64,000 nucleotides of DNA from Siphonodentalium dalli. Its lineage: Eukaryota > Mollusca > Scaphopoda > Gadilida > Siphonodentaliidae. Location of the stretch: assembly GCA_032622095.1 (NCBI GenBank), contig CP136061.1, positions 122,088,754 to 122,152,753 on the forward strand, in the 5' to 3' direction. The notes below the pieces were generated by a model that was not told the DNA's origin, did not search any database, and was given only the letters and a program-made list of their open reading frames with translations. Shown here in pieces: positions 23,610 to 33,999 of the stretch (positions are counted from its first letter, which is position 1; each line of letters begins with the position of its first letter). A program made the translations under genes and the position numbers.

Positions 23610-23951
23610 TTAATGAATTAGTGGTGCAAAGCATCCACAGTACAAGTGTCCTTACTCAAGGGTCAAAACTTTGCGTGAGATTTGAACAGCACTGAGATTT
23701 GAACAGCACGTATCTCTAGTCACACTCAGCTTAACTTGAAACCAACCTGAACATTGCTGTGAAATTCTTCAAACTTATGCTGCTGTGTTGACAACTGTGC
23801 TACGAGCTCCACAATACTTATAGCAATGTTACACTGTTGAGTGGAAGCAGACACCAATAACAATTCATACAAATAACAGAATGTGTACCGGGTATACAAT
23901 AGTATATCTATTTAAGGCAACTAAACAATAAGTCAATTTAACTTCCTTATC

Positions 23952-24400
23952 CAGTGGCGTAGGAAAGTTATAATTATTCCTACGGTCCATAGGTATCATT
24001 CCATAGCCGCGATTGCGCGGCTCCGAGGCGCGTGGAGCACCGAGAAGGGGGAATGGTATGGAAGGGGGGTGTGCCCCCTTCCTAAATTGGGAAATTTTTT
24101 AATATTCAACATTGAAATGGCGCTTTCTGGTGCATTTTGGCGTAACCAATGTTACATTACACATGCTGGGAGAAAAGAATGAAACGTGCATCAATACAGA
24201 CGGATAACATGATATAGTCAACGACGTTTCTTCGATAAGAACTATAAATTAAGCAGCATGGCATCGTAGAAGTTCCACATTGCGTGTGTTATGACTATCC
24301 CCAATCGCACCATTCCCATGTGTGTAACAACAAAAAACTTCACTGGTGCGAATATTGGTACGGCCAAAACCGTCCGGCCGTACCCGCTCCTACGCCACTG
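23952..24400. mobile_element. CAGTGGCGTAGGA-ended element
   Basis: The ends CAGTGGCGTAGGA and TCCTACGCCACTG are inverted. TTATC is present on both sides (23947-23951 and 24401-24405). The interior holds GC-rich 'GGCTCCGAGGCGCGTGGAGC'. The ends are of the hAT/Chapaev type and a 4-5-base duplication would favour the latter. Family is undecided and no transposase is present. Confidence 0.7.
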
Positions 24401-24904
24401 TTATCTACTGTAGTTAAGTTCATATGGGGAAAATTTAACCATGGCAATATTATGGTATCATTTTTAGCCTATCCCCATTACATTAGGTCTACATAAAATT
24501 GATCTGCAACATTATACTGGGTACATGTAGTCTAACTCCAGCGCTAAAAGCAGCATGAATATTATGATAATGAATACAGCACTTTCATAAATGTTTAGAT
24601 ATGAAACTAAAGCAATGGACCATTGAGCATACACTGTACCGTAGCTCAATAGATCACAATTCAAATCATACCAATAACTGCTAGTCCAATACTCACAGAC
24701 AGGAGAAAAGGAATCCAGAAGATAAATCGAAGTGTGGTTCAGTAAAGTTATAAGACACCAAGTAGTCAGTAGTTGTGTTTATACGCTAGAGGCAGCTAGG
24801 GATACAGTCAGAGCCATAGTGAAATGAATCAGCGGTGTAAACAGACGTCATAGCTGGTGACATAGTGGAAATCTTGAATAGGTGGACATTATCGGCTAGT
24901 AGTA
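24401..24904. other. No gene recognised
   Basis: AT-rich spacer between two inverted-repeat elements. Confidence 0.4.
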
Positions 24905-24912
24905 TTGTTGGC

Positions 24913-25166
24913 CAAGCCTTGAAATAGTGTGTCTGTCATTTGCAGAATGAGGTCCACAGAGGGTGAATTTAGTGATGCTACCCCGCATAGCGGGCTAGCA
25001 TCACCAAATTCACCCTCTGGGGACCTCATTCTGCTTACACCTCAGCAGAATGAGGTTCCCATAGGGTGAATTTTGTAATGCTAGCCCACTATGCGGAGTA
25101 GCATCACTAAATTCACCCTCTGGGGACCTCATTCTGCAAATGACAGACACCCTATTTCAAGGCTTG
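24913..25166. mobile_element. Family F element
   Basis: The ends are CAAGCCTTGAAATAGTGTGT and the complement of CAAGCCTTGAAATAGGGTGT. The flanks TTGTTGGC and TTGTTTGC match at 7 of 8 positions. It has two inner palindromes of the 'AATGAGGTCCCCAGAGGGTG' type. Confidence 0.8.
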
Positions 25167-25174
25167 TTGTTTGC

Positions 25175-25722
25175 TAACAAGCCTTAATTGAGTGTTAGAA
25201 GGTAACATTATAATACTAATAAAAGGAACTATATTGAGGAAATAATAAATTATTGAAGGACATACGGGGGGGCCTATTGTGACTTGGTAGTAAGTTGGCA
25301 CTGACTCCGGTAATTTTCCATGCTGCTATTGAGGATGTATTCAAGGCTCCAGACCAACAGTTACAACAACAACAACATGTATTTTCTAAATTAAAATCTT
25401 CCCTTAGTCCATTTGAGCAATACAGAAAACAAATGTGCCATTAAATATAGGGTAATACATACGATAAGAAATTAGAAAGTAATTTCTATTTTTAAATGAC
25501 TATCATTGTTGTACAGAGGATGTTTATGTGTGCAGGTATATAAAAGAAAATTGTATAGTCTCTTCTGGCATACAGGGGCTTCAGGCTCAATTGGAGACTG
25601 CTCAAATTTATAATTTACATAAAGTGCCCTCGTGGCGGTTGAACAACTGGAAATAATATATTATTCAAGAACCCTGAGTATATAAACTGTTTAAAGTGGG
25701 ATGAAATATTCTGGCTGGGATG
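25175..25722. other. No gene recognised
   Basis: Short frames only. Confidence 0.4.
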
Positions 25723-25730
25723 ATCATAGT

Positions 25731-26487
25731 CAGTGTTCGTGCTGCCATTAGCCAATTTAGCCAAATGCTAAAAATAAATAGAAATGGCTAAATTAACTTA
25801 TCAAATGGCGAAAAAAATGGCTCAAGTATTTCTCTCATGACATATATGTACATAGACAGTGTACAAGTACGTATCTGTAGAAGATAATGGTGTTGGCCTC
25901 ACGCCATCTTTGTCACGAATCAAATTACCATGAATGCAACTATTAAATTGCAGTTGCACAAAAGACAGTCACCTCACTGTGGTTTGAAGGCGTTTGTGAT
26001 TTTATGTTGTTGTATATACTTTGGTATCCATTTCATATTATTCACACCCATCAATGCCATACATGTAGCTCGACAAAACTTAAATATATGTGTACAACAT
26101 GGTGGCTATCATTTGAGGGAAGAGTCCGATCGACAATTATTCAAGCTTGCTGACTGTGTTTTAAGAGAATGATTGTGAAAAAGCCAGCAGTATCTACTAT
26201 CAATTGCATCGTATAAGTTTCTGTATGTTGGAAACTACATGTGTGATATATCCTAAATGAATGCACTATATTGTGCAAGTTATTTCAATGTTCTATTATC
26301 GATTTTACGGATATTGAATCAAATACACTAACAGACAATATTAAAAATAAAATGAAAATCTGTGTTATTTAAATGTTGGTTATACCCTGGGCAAAAACGT
26401 GGCTTGAAATATTTTCGTATGGCTAAATAAAATATGGAAATGGCTAGACTTTTGGCTACAAGCTTTTTTGGGCCAACGCGAACACTC
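25731..26487. mobile_element. hAT-like element with CAGTGTTCG ends
   Basis: The left end is CAGTGTTCGTGCTG and the right end is the complement of GAGTGTTCGCGTTG. The flanks ATCATAGT (25723-25730) and ATCACAGT (26488-26495) are an 8-base duplication with one change. 'AAATGGCTAAA'-type motifs recur near both ends. An 80-codon + frame (25930-26172) has a hydrophobic stretch but no recognisable transposase domain. Confidence 0.65.
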
Positions 26488-26818
26488 ATCACAGTAAATA
26501 TAGCTCAAGTATTGATTTATGTATTTATATTGAGTTGTTTATGTAAATTTATTCATCAGGACAGGGGTGGCACCGCAGAGTGGCATACATTTGCTCAAGC
26601 ATAACCCCCCTCCCTCTCCTCAACTGATGCCTCTACAAATGTATATACCAGTATTAACAATGGGGAAATGTGCCCTTTTGAAGGGTGCATACACCCTTTG
26701 GCTACAGAATACCACCACCTCTGTCTCGAGAGTCTTAAGATCTTATTGTATTGAGTATAGAAGCTCTGTTTTTAATTCTCATACCTGGTATACTAGCTAT
26801 ATGCTGATACTTAGCCTT

Positions 26819-27257
26819 GAAATAGTGTGTGTCCTTTGCAGATTGAGGTCCCCAGAGGGTAAATTTAGTGATGCTAGCCCACCATACAGTGGGCTAGCAT
26901 CACCAAATTCACCCTCTGTTTGACCACATTCTGCCAAGGCCTCAACTACTATGGGAGACCTAGGATCAGATTGAAGTTCCACAGTTGAAATTGATGTTCA
27001 CCCATCAGTCACCTTCATCATGCATTTTATCTTCTGCAAATTAGGGGGAAAAGAAACAGAAGGGAAAAAGTAACTAAAAACAATGTTAATTTGAGACTAT
27101 AGATACTTCCCAGAAGATGAGGGCTAACCAGAATGAGGTCCCCAGAAGGTGAATTTAGTGATGCTGGTCCATTAATATGCGTGGTAGCTAGCATCACTAA
27201 ATTCACCCTCTGGGGACCTCATTCTGGAAATGACAGACACACTATTTCAGTGCTTGG
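26819..27257. mobile_element. Family F element
   Basis: 'CCTTGAAATAGTGTGTGTC' on the left, and 'GACAGACACACTATTTCAG' on the right. The flanks ATGCTGAT and ATGCTGAA are a 7-of-8 duplication. It contains two inner palindromes separated by about 180 bases. Confidence 0.75.
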
Positions 27258-27294
27258 ATGCTGAATACGAGGCACAAGGAAATACAGTAATGCC

Positions 27295-27560
27295 CTAATT
27301 AATTGACTGCTTATCCACAGCAGAATTATGGGTAACTTTTCAGGATTTAGTCGGAAATATGGCTTGTTGCATTCATCGGAAAGCTCTCCCCGAGAGCTTT
27401 CCGGTGAATGGCAACAAGCCATATATCAGACTAAATCCTGAAAAGTTACCCATAATTCTGAGCTTTCCGATGAATGCAACAAGCCATATTCCGACTAAAT
27501 CCTGAAAAGTTACCCATAATTCTGCTGTGGTTAAGCAGTCGATTAATTAGGGCATTACTG
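27295..27560. mobile_element. Family A MITE with a duplicated right arm
   Basis: It has TA-flanked canonical ends. Part of the right arm ('GAGCTTTCC' to 'CATAATTCTG') is present twice in tandem, making it about 50 bases longer than its relatives. Confidence 0.85.
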
Positions 27561-27686
27561 TAGATCTCCAATACCCAGTATACATAAAATCATAAGACTC
27601 TTGAGAAACTGATTATTAGTATACAACTATAACATCTTTGGACAGGCACCATGAAGTAAGCTGTTGTTATATTACCAGTATATTAA

Positions 27687-27945
27687 CCCTTTACCCAACA
27701 GAAGGGCCCTGTGCCAATGCATTCTCTTATATATGCGAGTCGACCATAGGTCGCCTCGCATATATAAGAGAATGCATTGGCTTAACACATTAAAAATTAT
27801 AAAATTGTTAAAGAATGTAAGAAAAAATGGTAAAAAGTGTTAAAAAAAGAATTGTTTTTAGGCCAATGCATTCTCTTATATATGCGAGGCGACCTATGGT
27901 CGACTCGCATATATAAGAGAATGCATTGGCACAGGGCATAACTGT
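27687..27945. mobile_element. Family B double-hairpin MITE
   Basis: TTAA lies at 27683-27686 on the left only. It has two near-perfect hairpins: 'GCCAATGCATTCTCTTATAT' arms with CGACC/GGTCG loop stems. The hairpins themselves are inverted copies of each other, so the whole element also folds. Confidence 0.85.
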
Positions 27946-28517
27946 AACTATCACAATGTGGTCAATGAGCCGGTTCCAATGATATCCATATTTGTATGGT
28001 TCTATTGAGACAGACCGAAGATATTTTAGGCTGTTGAAGCTTTATTTGGCCGGTTTTGGCCGGTTTGTTCGGTAAAGGGTTAATGGAATAGGAAGATATT
28101 CTCTGAGGAAATTGAGTGGAGTGAACCGGGGAAAGAGTATGAAGGTGTTTTGCATGCCTGGCAAACACTCGAGGGTGACCTTGACAGAGTTCACATTCTG
28201 ATGAGTGCAGTGAAAGGATGATAGGTCAGGTTTACACATACAAACAGGTTAATTAGTGGAGCCTGGGGGAATCTTTATATTATCACAGCAAATGTGGGAG
28301 GCGAGCTAATCTACTAACTAAACTCTCTGTGGCATGTGTTCAAACTTATCAAGCAATACCCTATGTCAGTGGCAGGTTGCTACATCAATATTTATAAACT
28401 ATTAGATTCCACTTGTTCGAATAAATACTGTACATTTATACCATATACTCTATACCATGACATCAGTTTTAATGGTGGATGAAAGACCATGTTTTCCATG
28501 ATATCAGTTTTAATTAA

Positions 28518-28778
28518 CCCTTCCATAACTGGAGCTTCCTAAAATTTTCCGAAAACCCTGTGCCAATTTTAATGCATTCTCTTATGTATGCGAGTCTCCC
28601 ACAAGGAGCCTCACATATATAATAGAATGCATTGGCCTAACAATATTTACTTTGATCATGTAAGCCAGTGCATTCTCTTGTATATGCGAGGCTCCCTGTA
28701 GGTGACTTGCATACATAAGAGAATGCACTGGCACAGGATCTTGAATGCTGCACCAGCGCAGGTCCCATCATGAAAGGG
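28518..28778. mobile_element. Family B double-hairpin MITE
   Basis: TTAA on both sides (28514-28517 and 28779-28782), with ends CCCTTCCATAACTGGAGC and CATGAAAGGG. The two hairpins are interrupted by small mismatches. Confidence 0.85.
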
Positions 28779-28782
28779 TTAA

Positions 28783-29215
28783 TGGTGGATGAAATTTGCC
28801 TGGATATCAGACCAGTCCATAGAAACATCTGACCACTGTTAAGCATGCAAAATAACAACTTGCCCAGATAGACGAAGCCGGTAACTGAATTACCCTCCTC
28901 CCACACACCCCTTTGTCTTGATCACAAATCTGTGCTTTACATAGAGAATCTGATGGCTTTACTAACATGCACTTTACCAACTATGCCATGGGGGGGCCCA
29001 AACAGTGTAAGTTGCTAAATCAATATTCACAAACAATTATAGTTACTGTACATATACTACAATTGGACATGGCAGAGTCACAAACACTCCATATGATATA
29101 TGATTCAAAAGGGTTTTATAAAATCTTTCTGAACACTGTATGCATGTAGCTCTGTAAATTGTAAAGAAAAGAAAAACTATCGGCAGTATCTCAATCAATA
29201 GTCTGCTCTTATCAC
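28783..29215. other. No gene recognised
   Basis: Short spacer between two family B copies. Confidence 0.4.
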
Positions 29216-29219
29216 TTAA

Positions 29220-29455
29220 CCCTTTCATTACGGGAGCTGTGCTGGTACTGCATTAATGGCCCTTTGTCAGTGAATTCTCTAAAATATGCGAGAATGCACT
29301 GGCTTACAAGGTCAAGGTAAATACATGTATTGTCAGGCCAATGTATTCTCTTATACCGGTATGTGCAAGTTTCCCTATGGGAGACTTGCATATATAAGAG
29401 AATACATTGGCACAGGGTTTTCACAATATTTCAGGAAGCTCCAGTCATGGAAGTG
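29220..29455. mobile_element. Family B MITE, first hairpin truncated
   Basis: TTAA on both sides (29216-29219 and 29456-29459). The left hairpin has lost one arm ('AAAATATGCGAGAATGCACT'). The right hairpin is intact. Confidence 0.85.
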
Positions 29456-29870
29456 TTAAGTATATGCATATTGTTATTCCCACCAGATTTTGAGCAGATA
29501 TGAAATTTCAATCTCAGGAAAGGAGAATTATCTGCCTTTAGGGAATCGTAAGTAGAGAGTTTTCCATCAGCTAATTGGAATGTGCATGCTCATGACAAGA
29601 TTGTGAGTAATAAATGAACATCAAGCATGGTTTCAATTTCAGCTGTAAAAATTGTAATGTATCCTTGGTTACCCCCACTTGCAACAGAATCGCATTTGTG
29701 TGCACATAAAAATCGTAGATGGAAAGATTGCAGGGTATAGTCAATCATGTGGTTAACCATGGCTTACAACCCTCGATCTCCATATCACAATCGATCTCCA
29801 TATCACAATCGTATGAATAGACTATCCACCATGGGCTCGATCTCTCCACTCCAGTTTTAAATGTAAATAT

Positions 29871-30272
29871 TGGAATGGTCTATTATTCATTTGGAGGGGT
29901 GTTCAGGAAAAATGAGCAGACAACAGTATGACAAAAAGATAATACAAGTGCAGAAGTGGGAAATGTTCAGATAATAAGTTCAACAAATGACCATAGGTCA
30001 ATGAGTATTTGGTTTAGAAAGGGTTAAATATATCCACTCGAAATAATTCTAAACCAAGTAATTATTTTTTTCGTCACGTTCTGGAGATGAATTCCATACA
30101 TCCACTGCTCTCCTAGTGCCAACGATAACACTATATATAGGAGACACATCGTGGGATTGGGACTCTTTCAAGAGACAACTTTAATGGACAAAACAATGTG
30201 TCGACATTAAAAGAACCTTGCTGTGACAAAGAGGTCATTGGTAGATTAAAGGCAAAATTTCTGGAAAAACTC
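29871..30272 (+). repeat. Repeat C/D, partner of 15293-15665
   Basis: It starts with family C sequence ('GGAATGGTCTATTATTCATT'), passes an internal GAAAGGGTTAA, then carries the D segment ending 'GGCAAAATTTCTGGAAAAAC'. The D segment is reversed at 15293. It is non-coding. Confidence 0.75.
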
Positions 30273-30301
30273 ATAGTCATGCATATTCAATTCTATCTGT
30301 A

Positions 30302-30445
30302 CAGTAATGCCCTACGTAATCGACTCCTTAAACACAGCAGAATTATGGGTAACTTTTCAGGATTTAGTCGGAAATATGGCTTGTTGCCATTCATTGGAAA
30401 GCACTCAGCGAGAGCTTTCCGATGAATGGCAATATGCCATATTTA
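30302..30445. mobile_element. Family A MITE, right arm truncated
   Basis: The left end is canonical after TA. The fold proceeds through 'GAAAGCACTCAGCGAGAGC' but the right arm stops after about 30 bases ('GGCAATATGCC'). Confidence 0.85.
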
Positions 30446-31369
30446 AAATAGTATTTCATAAAATTCATATTATAATTGTTTTAGCTGTCCAAAAAATATC
30501 GAAGTTGTGTTTGGCATAACGAAGTATCAGCCGATTAAAAACTGGATACAGTCTCCATTTTATCACATTTCTGCAATTACGGCGCCGCCATATTGCTTCT
30601 CGTGACTTCTCTATTTTGCGTTAGTTCATATCGCGTTATATGGCCCATAAGAGATCTAAAAATATATATTTATAGGTAGAAACTTTAATGACGTATTCTT
30701 GTGGTATTTATAACTCCCAATGTGTGAAGAAATTCCCGCTAAATTATATAATTCTCACTAACGATTGTCAGATATAAACACATGTCATACGAGTTTTGTT
30801 CAAGAATATGCAAACTTCTGAGTTCATTAATTCATAACTTTTTTTGCGCAAAGGTACACGCTATATAGATTTACACGAGAATAAAGCTCAGAATCTTGTC
30901 TTTAAGATGGCATAAGCCAATACACGGCACAACGCGCGCATTTTAGTTATTGGTGGTGTATTCAGAGAACACCCAGTTTGTTTTGGCAAAAGCCCATATG
31001 ACGTCATGTATTTTCGTTGGGATTGTGACGTTACGTAACATTTATGGCAGTTTTTATAATAAATCCAATAAAGTTTTATAACTTTTTCTGGATTTAAGAT
31101 ATTGAAATATATTGTGATGTGCTGAATTCAGAATTTAATAATCTTTCCAATGGTGTAAACAATATGGTAGAAGAGAATGCATACGATACAGCACCATGCG
31201 CCTGAACACAGTCTGCAATAAGTCAAAATACCCCTGGGAGCCCAGGGTCAGGGCGTCGATCATTGTGGGGAGCCAGGGTTCAAAGGGTTAATAGAAACAA
31301 GACCTGTAATAGCATTTAATTTTTTTGGCTGGTGGAGAGAATTCTAGGTTCCTGAGAACACTGTAAAGC
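30446..31369. other. AT-rich non-coding sequence with one CRE
   Basis: No gene recognised. A perfect TGACGTCA lies at 30999-31006 and CpG-containing motifs cluster around 30590. It replaces the missing arm of the truncated family A copy, so it may be part of an inserted element of unknown type. Confidence 0.35.
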
Positions 31370-31570
31370 GTGCAACCTCAAACTGGGATCATGCCCTACT
31401 GTGAAGTAGATTATTCAGGAACAAGTATTAACAAAGAAATATATTCCCTGCCCTGTTTGTTCAATGTTATATAGTTCCCTGCCAGAAGGGGTCAGCACAC
31501 AAACAAGTTTGCATGTTTTTGGACTGGTGGAATATGATCTATATGGGCGTAGTTAAGATTCATTGCATGA
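31370..31570. repeat. Decayed relative of the 21-kb foldback arm
   Basis: 'AACAAAGAAATATATTCCCTG', 'TATAGTTCCCTGCCAGAAG' and 'GGAATATGATCTATATGGGC' followed by 'CATTGCATGATCTAT' follow the order of the foldback right arm (21205-21350) with many substitutions. Confidence 0.6.
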
Positions 31571-32330
31571 TCTATATCCACCCAACCATTTACCCCTACC
31601 ATGCTCAGGGCATGAATATGTTCCTGATAATTGCCACATTGTGTTATCAACATTGAAGTATAGACCACTGTCCCTACCCACAGATATCAAGTTTTATAGC
31701 TAAGTAGGGTGTTGAAAATCAATAGAACGGTGATAAGCCATGATGTGGTGGTTTCTTTAGAGGAAGTAATAACTTAAGTATAGTTGATGCTTATAATATT
31801 TGCAGCTAGAACAGCCGGATGGTCATACCTGTATATAGTATAGCTGCCGTGATTGTAGTGGAGTGTCTAGTGGGTCCTAAATCACATTGATAACCAAATC
31901 ATACTGTACACATTAGTAGCATGCATGCAGAGTCATTGTAAGCAGTAGGATTATGTTAGTACTGCTCAGATACTAGTACTCAGTATGTTTTTTTCTGTTA
32001 GTTACACCAACTGGGTTTATTCAGGAATTTATTCAGTGATCTTGAATGAGACTTTTCAGCCTGACAAACTTGGTATCTGACAGAGTTCTGATTTTGCGAT
32101 CCCCGGTCCAATAGCACGAGAGACCAGTACGATACCTTTCGGCTACCGACTTTATGACACACACTCTCATTGATATGATTGACTCAACATATCATATTTT
32201 GCATTTATCAATCGATACCACCTCACACAAACACTCAGCGGCTTAAATCCACAAATAGAGGAAGAGATTCAGACTAAATCCTTTTGGGGAATGAGTGTTA
32301 AAGATGTACATGTACTAGTACATGTAAAGA
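31571..32330. other. No gene recognised
   Basis: AT-rich sequence. Frames are short and without domains. Confidence 0.4.
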
Positions 32331-32334
32331 TATA

Positions 32335-32420
32335 CAGTAATGCCCTATTTCCGACTAAATCCTAAAAAATTACCCATAATTATGCTGTGGTTAAGGAGTC
32401 GATTATTTAGGGCATTACTG
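32335..32420. mobile_element. Family A minimal derivative (86 bases)
   Basis: It has CAGTAATGCCCTA and TTAGGGCATTACTG ends with TA flanks. Nearly the entire left arm is deleted. Confidence 0.85.
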
Positions 32421-32464
32421 TATAATTGGTCTGGTAGATATAACTTCCCATCTCTTTTATAATA

Positions 32465-33165
32465 TACTAGCAGATTAGCCCGTCACTGGCGGCAATCGTC
32501 AGAAACATGACAATTTTTTATTTTTTTAATAAATTTTTTAATTTAGTTTTTTGTTTTTCAATGAGTTAATTGGGCCTTTTTAATTTTTTAATTTAATTTT
32601 TTGTTTTTCAATTTTACCCGATTTGACCTTGAATTGATCATTTTGAAGGTCAAGGTCAGGTCGGGGTCGCAATTGAACCCGTCCATGACACTTCCCGTAG
32701 GTAGCAAGTTTGAGCTCAATCGGTTCGAGTCTATGAAGGACACACACATATATATCATTTGTGGGTACCCGTTTCAAGGTGAAGATCACCTCGGGCAGAA
32801 AAACTGACCCGATGAAAATCTCCCCCGTTCCTAGGAAGCCCTAAGTATGTAAGAATCACACAACACGCTCATGTCTGGATACAGTCACGCTCACGCCCGG
32901 ACCCAGACGTAATAATCACATTACACGCATATGCTCTTTATCAACGACACTGTGGATACGAACGCTCTTTAACTATCAACGCAATTAACCCCACAGTGCG
33001 TTTTTTTTTTTTACTGAGAGTGGAGAACGGGTGCTCAGAGCTTCTCCAAAACGCCGCGTCCCGTGTGCTTTTACCCTTAGATAGGAAGTTTGAGGTCAAT
33101 TGGTCCAGCCGTTTTCGATTCTTTAAAGTATATATATATATATATACACATATATATACACATAC
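32465..33165 (+). repeat. Two copies of a 'GAAGTTTGAGSTCAATYGGT' repeat with TA/CA tails
   Basis: Copy 1 (about 32620-32760) has 'TTTGACCTTGAATTGATCAT' and ends in an ACACAC/TATATA run. Copy 2 (about 33045-33165) has 'GAAGTTTGAGGTCAATTGGT' and ends in a longer (TA)n/(CATA)n run. The microsatellite tails suggest retroposed or SINE-like repeats. Confidence 0.45.
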
Positions 33166-33969
33166 GGAGTTCTCAAAATATATAGTAGATGTTCAAGAAT
33201 ATGGATGTTAGTACAGGGAGTACCAGTAGATATGTAGTGAGATTAAAAAGAAGAAAAAACACCAAATTGGATGCAACACAGTCTAAGGTTCAGTTGTTGT
33301 TACCAGTATTTCTGCTTTGCAAGATGAGTGTTAATTGCAGTGTGTATTTCATCTAATCCAGTATGACATGAATTGTTTATATCAGCCACCCCTCTGAGCT
33401 AAATGGCTCAATTTGCTCGCTAGCTGTCTAGCATACATTCCACTTGACAGAATCAGCTGGAATATACTTGGCAGTCTTGGAGGTGAGCCCAGGGTGCATT
33501 ATAAATCAAAGTGAATCTTGATAACATGCTTGTTGTGTTTGTAGGGTACATTACATCAGTGTAGAAACTGGGTTGAGAGTGCCATGTTGATAAGAGACCT
33601 TGTAACTCACTCTACTGGCTACACGTTGATGGTGCCACTAATAGTTTGTAATTTATACTGTATGTATTAATTTTTTTCACAGGCATCCTTTTCCAAAATG
33701 TAACTACTTCAGAGTGTACCCCCTGATGAGAAGATTGATTTGTAACTTACTATTACTCATAATGTGTGCTGATGGGTACAATCAGAGTCTGCAGTACATG
33801 AATACAAGGCATATATTCTTGGGGTTTTTTGCAGACATTATTATCTACTGCATTCCTTGCCTTGTTATGACATGAATATCCATATATTTATGCACTTAAT
33901 ACCATCAACACATTTCTCCTACCGGTAGGTGAGATTGCAGGTAATATTAAGCTGGATTCGGACAATATA

Positions 33970-33998
33970 CAGTAATGCTCTAAATAATCGACTCCTTA
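33970..33998. mobile_element. Family A left-end stub
   Basis: CAGTAATGCTCTAAATAATC, preceded by TA, continues to CTCCTTAA and then switches to unrelated sequence. This is a solo end. Confidence 0.7.
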
Positions 33999-33999
33999 A

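Noticed and set aside
27687-27945. CRISPR-like array because of repeated hairpins
   Set aside because: Repeats are inverted, few and TTAA-bounded, in an evidently eukaryotic context. They are MITE hairpins.
32085-32160. Possible tRNA (GATCCCCGGTCCAA and nearby stems)
   Set aside because: No cloverleaf could be drawn, and there is no T-arm GGTTCRA consensus at the right distance.
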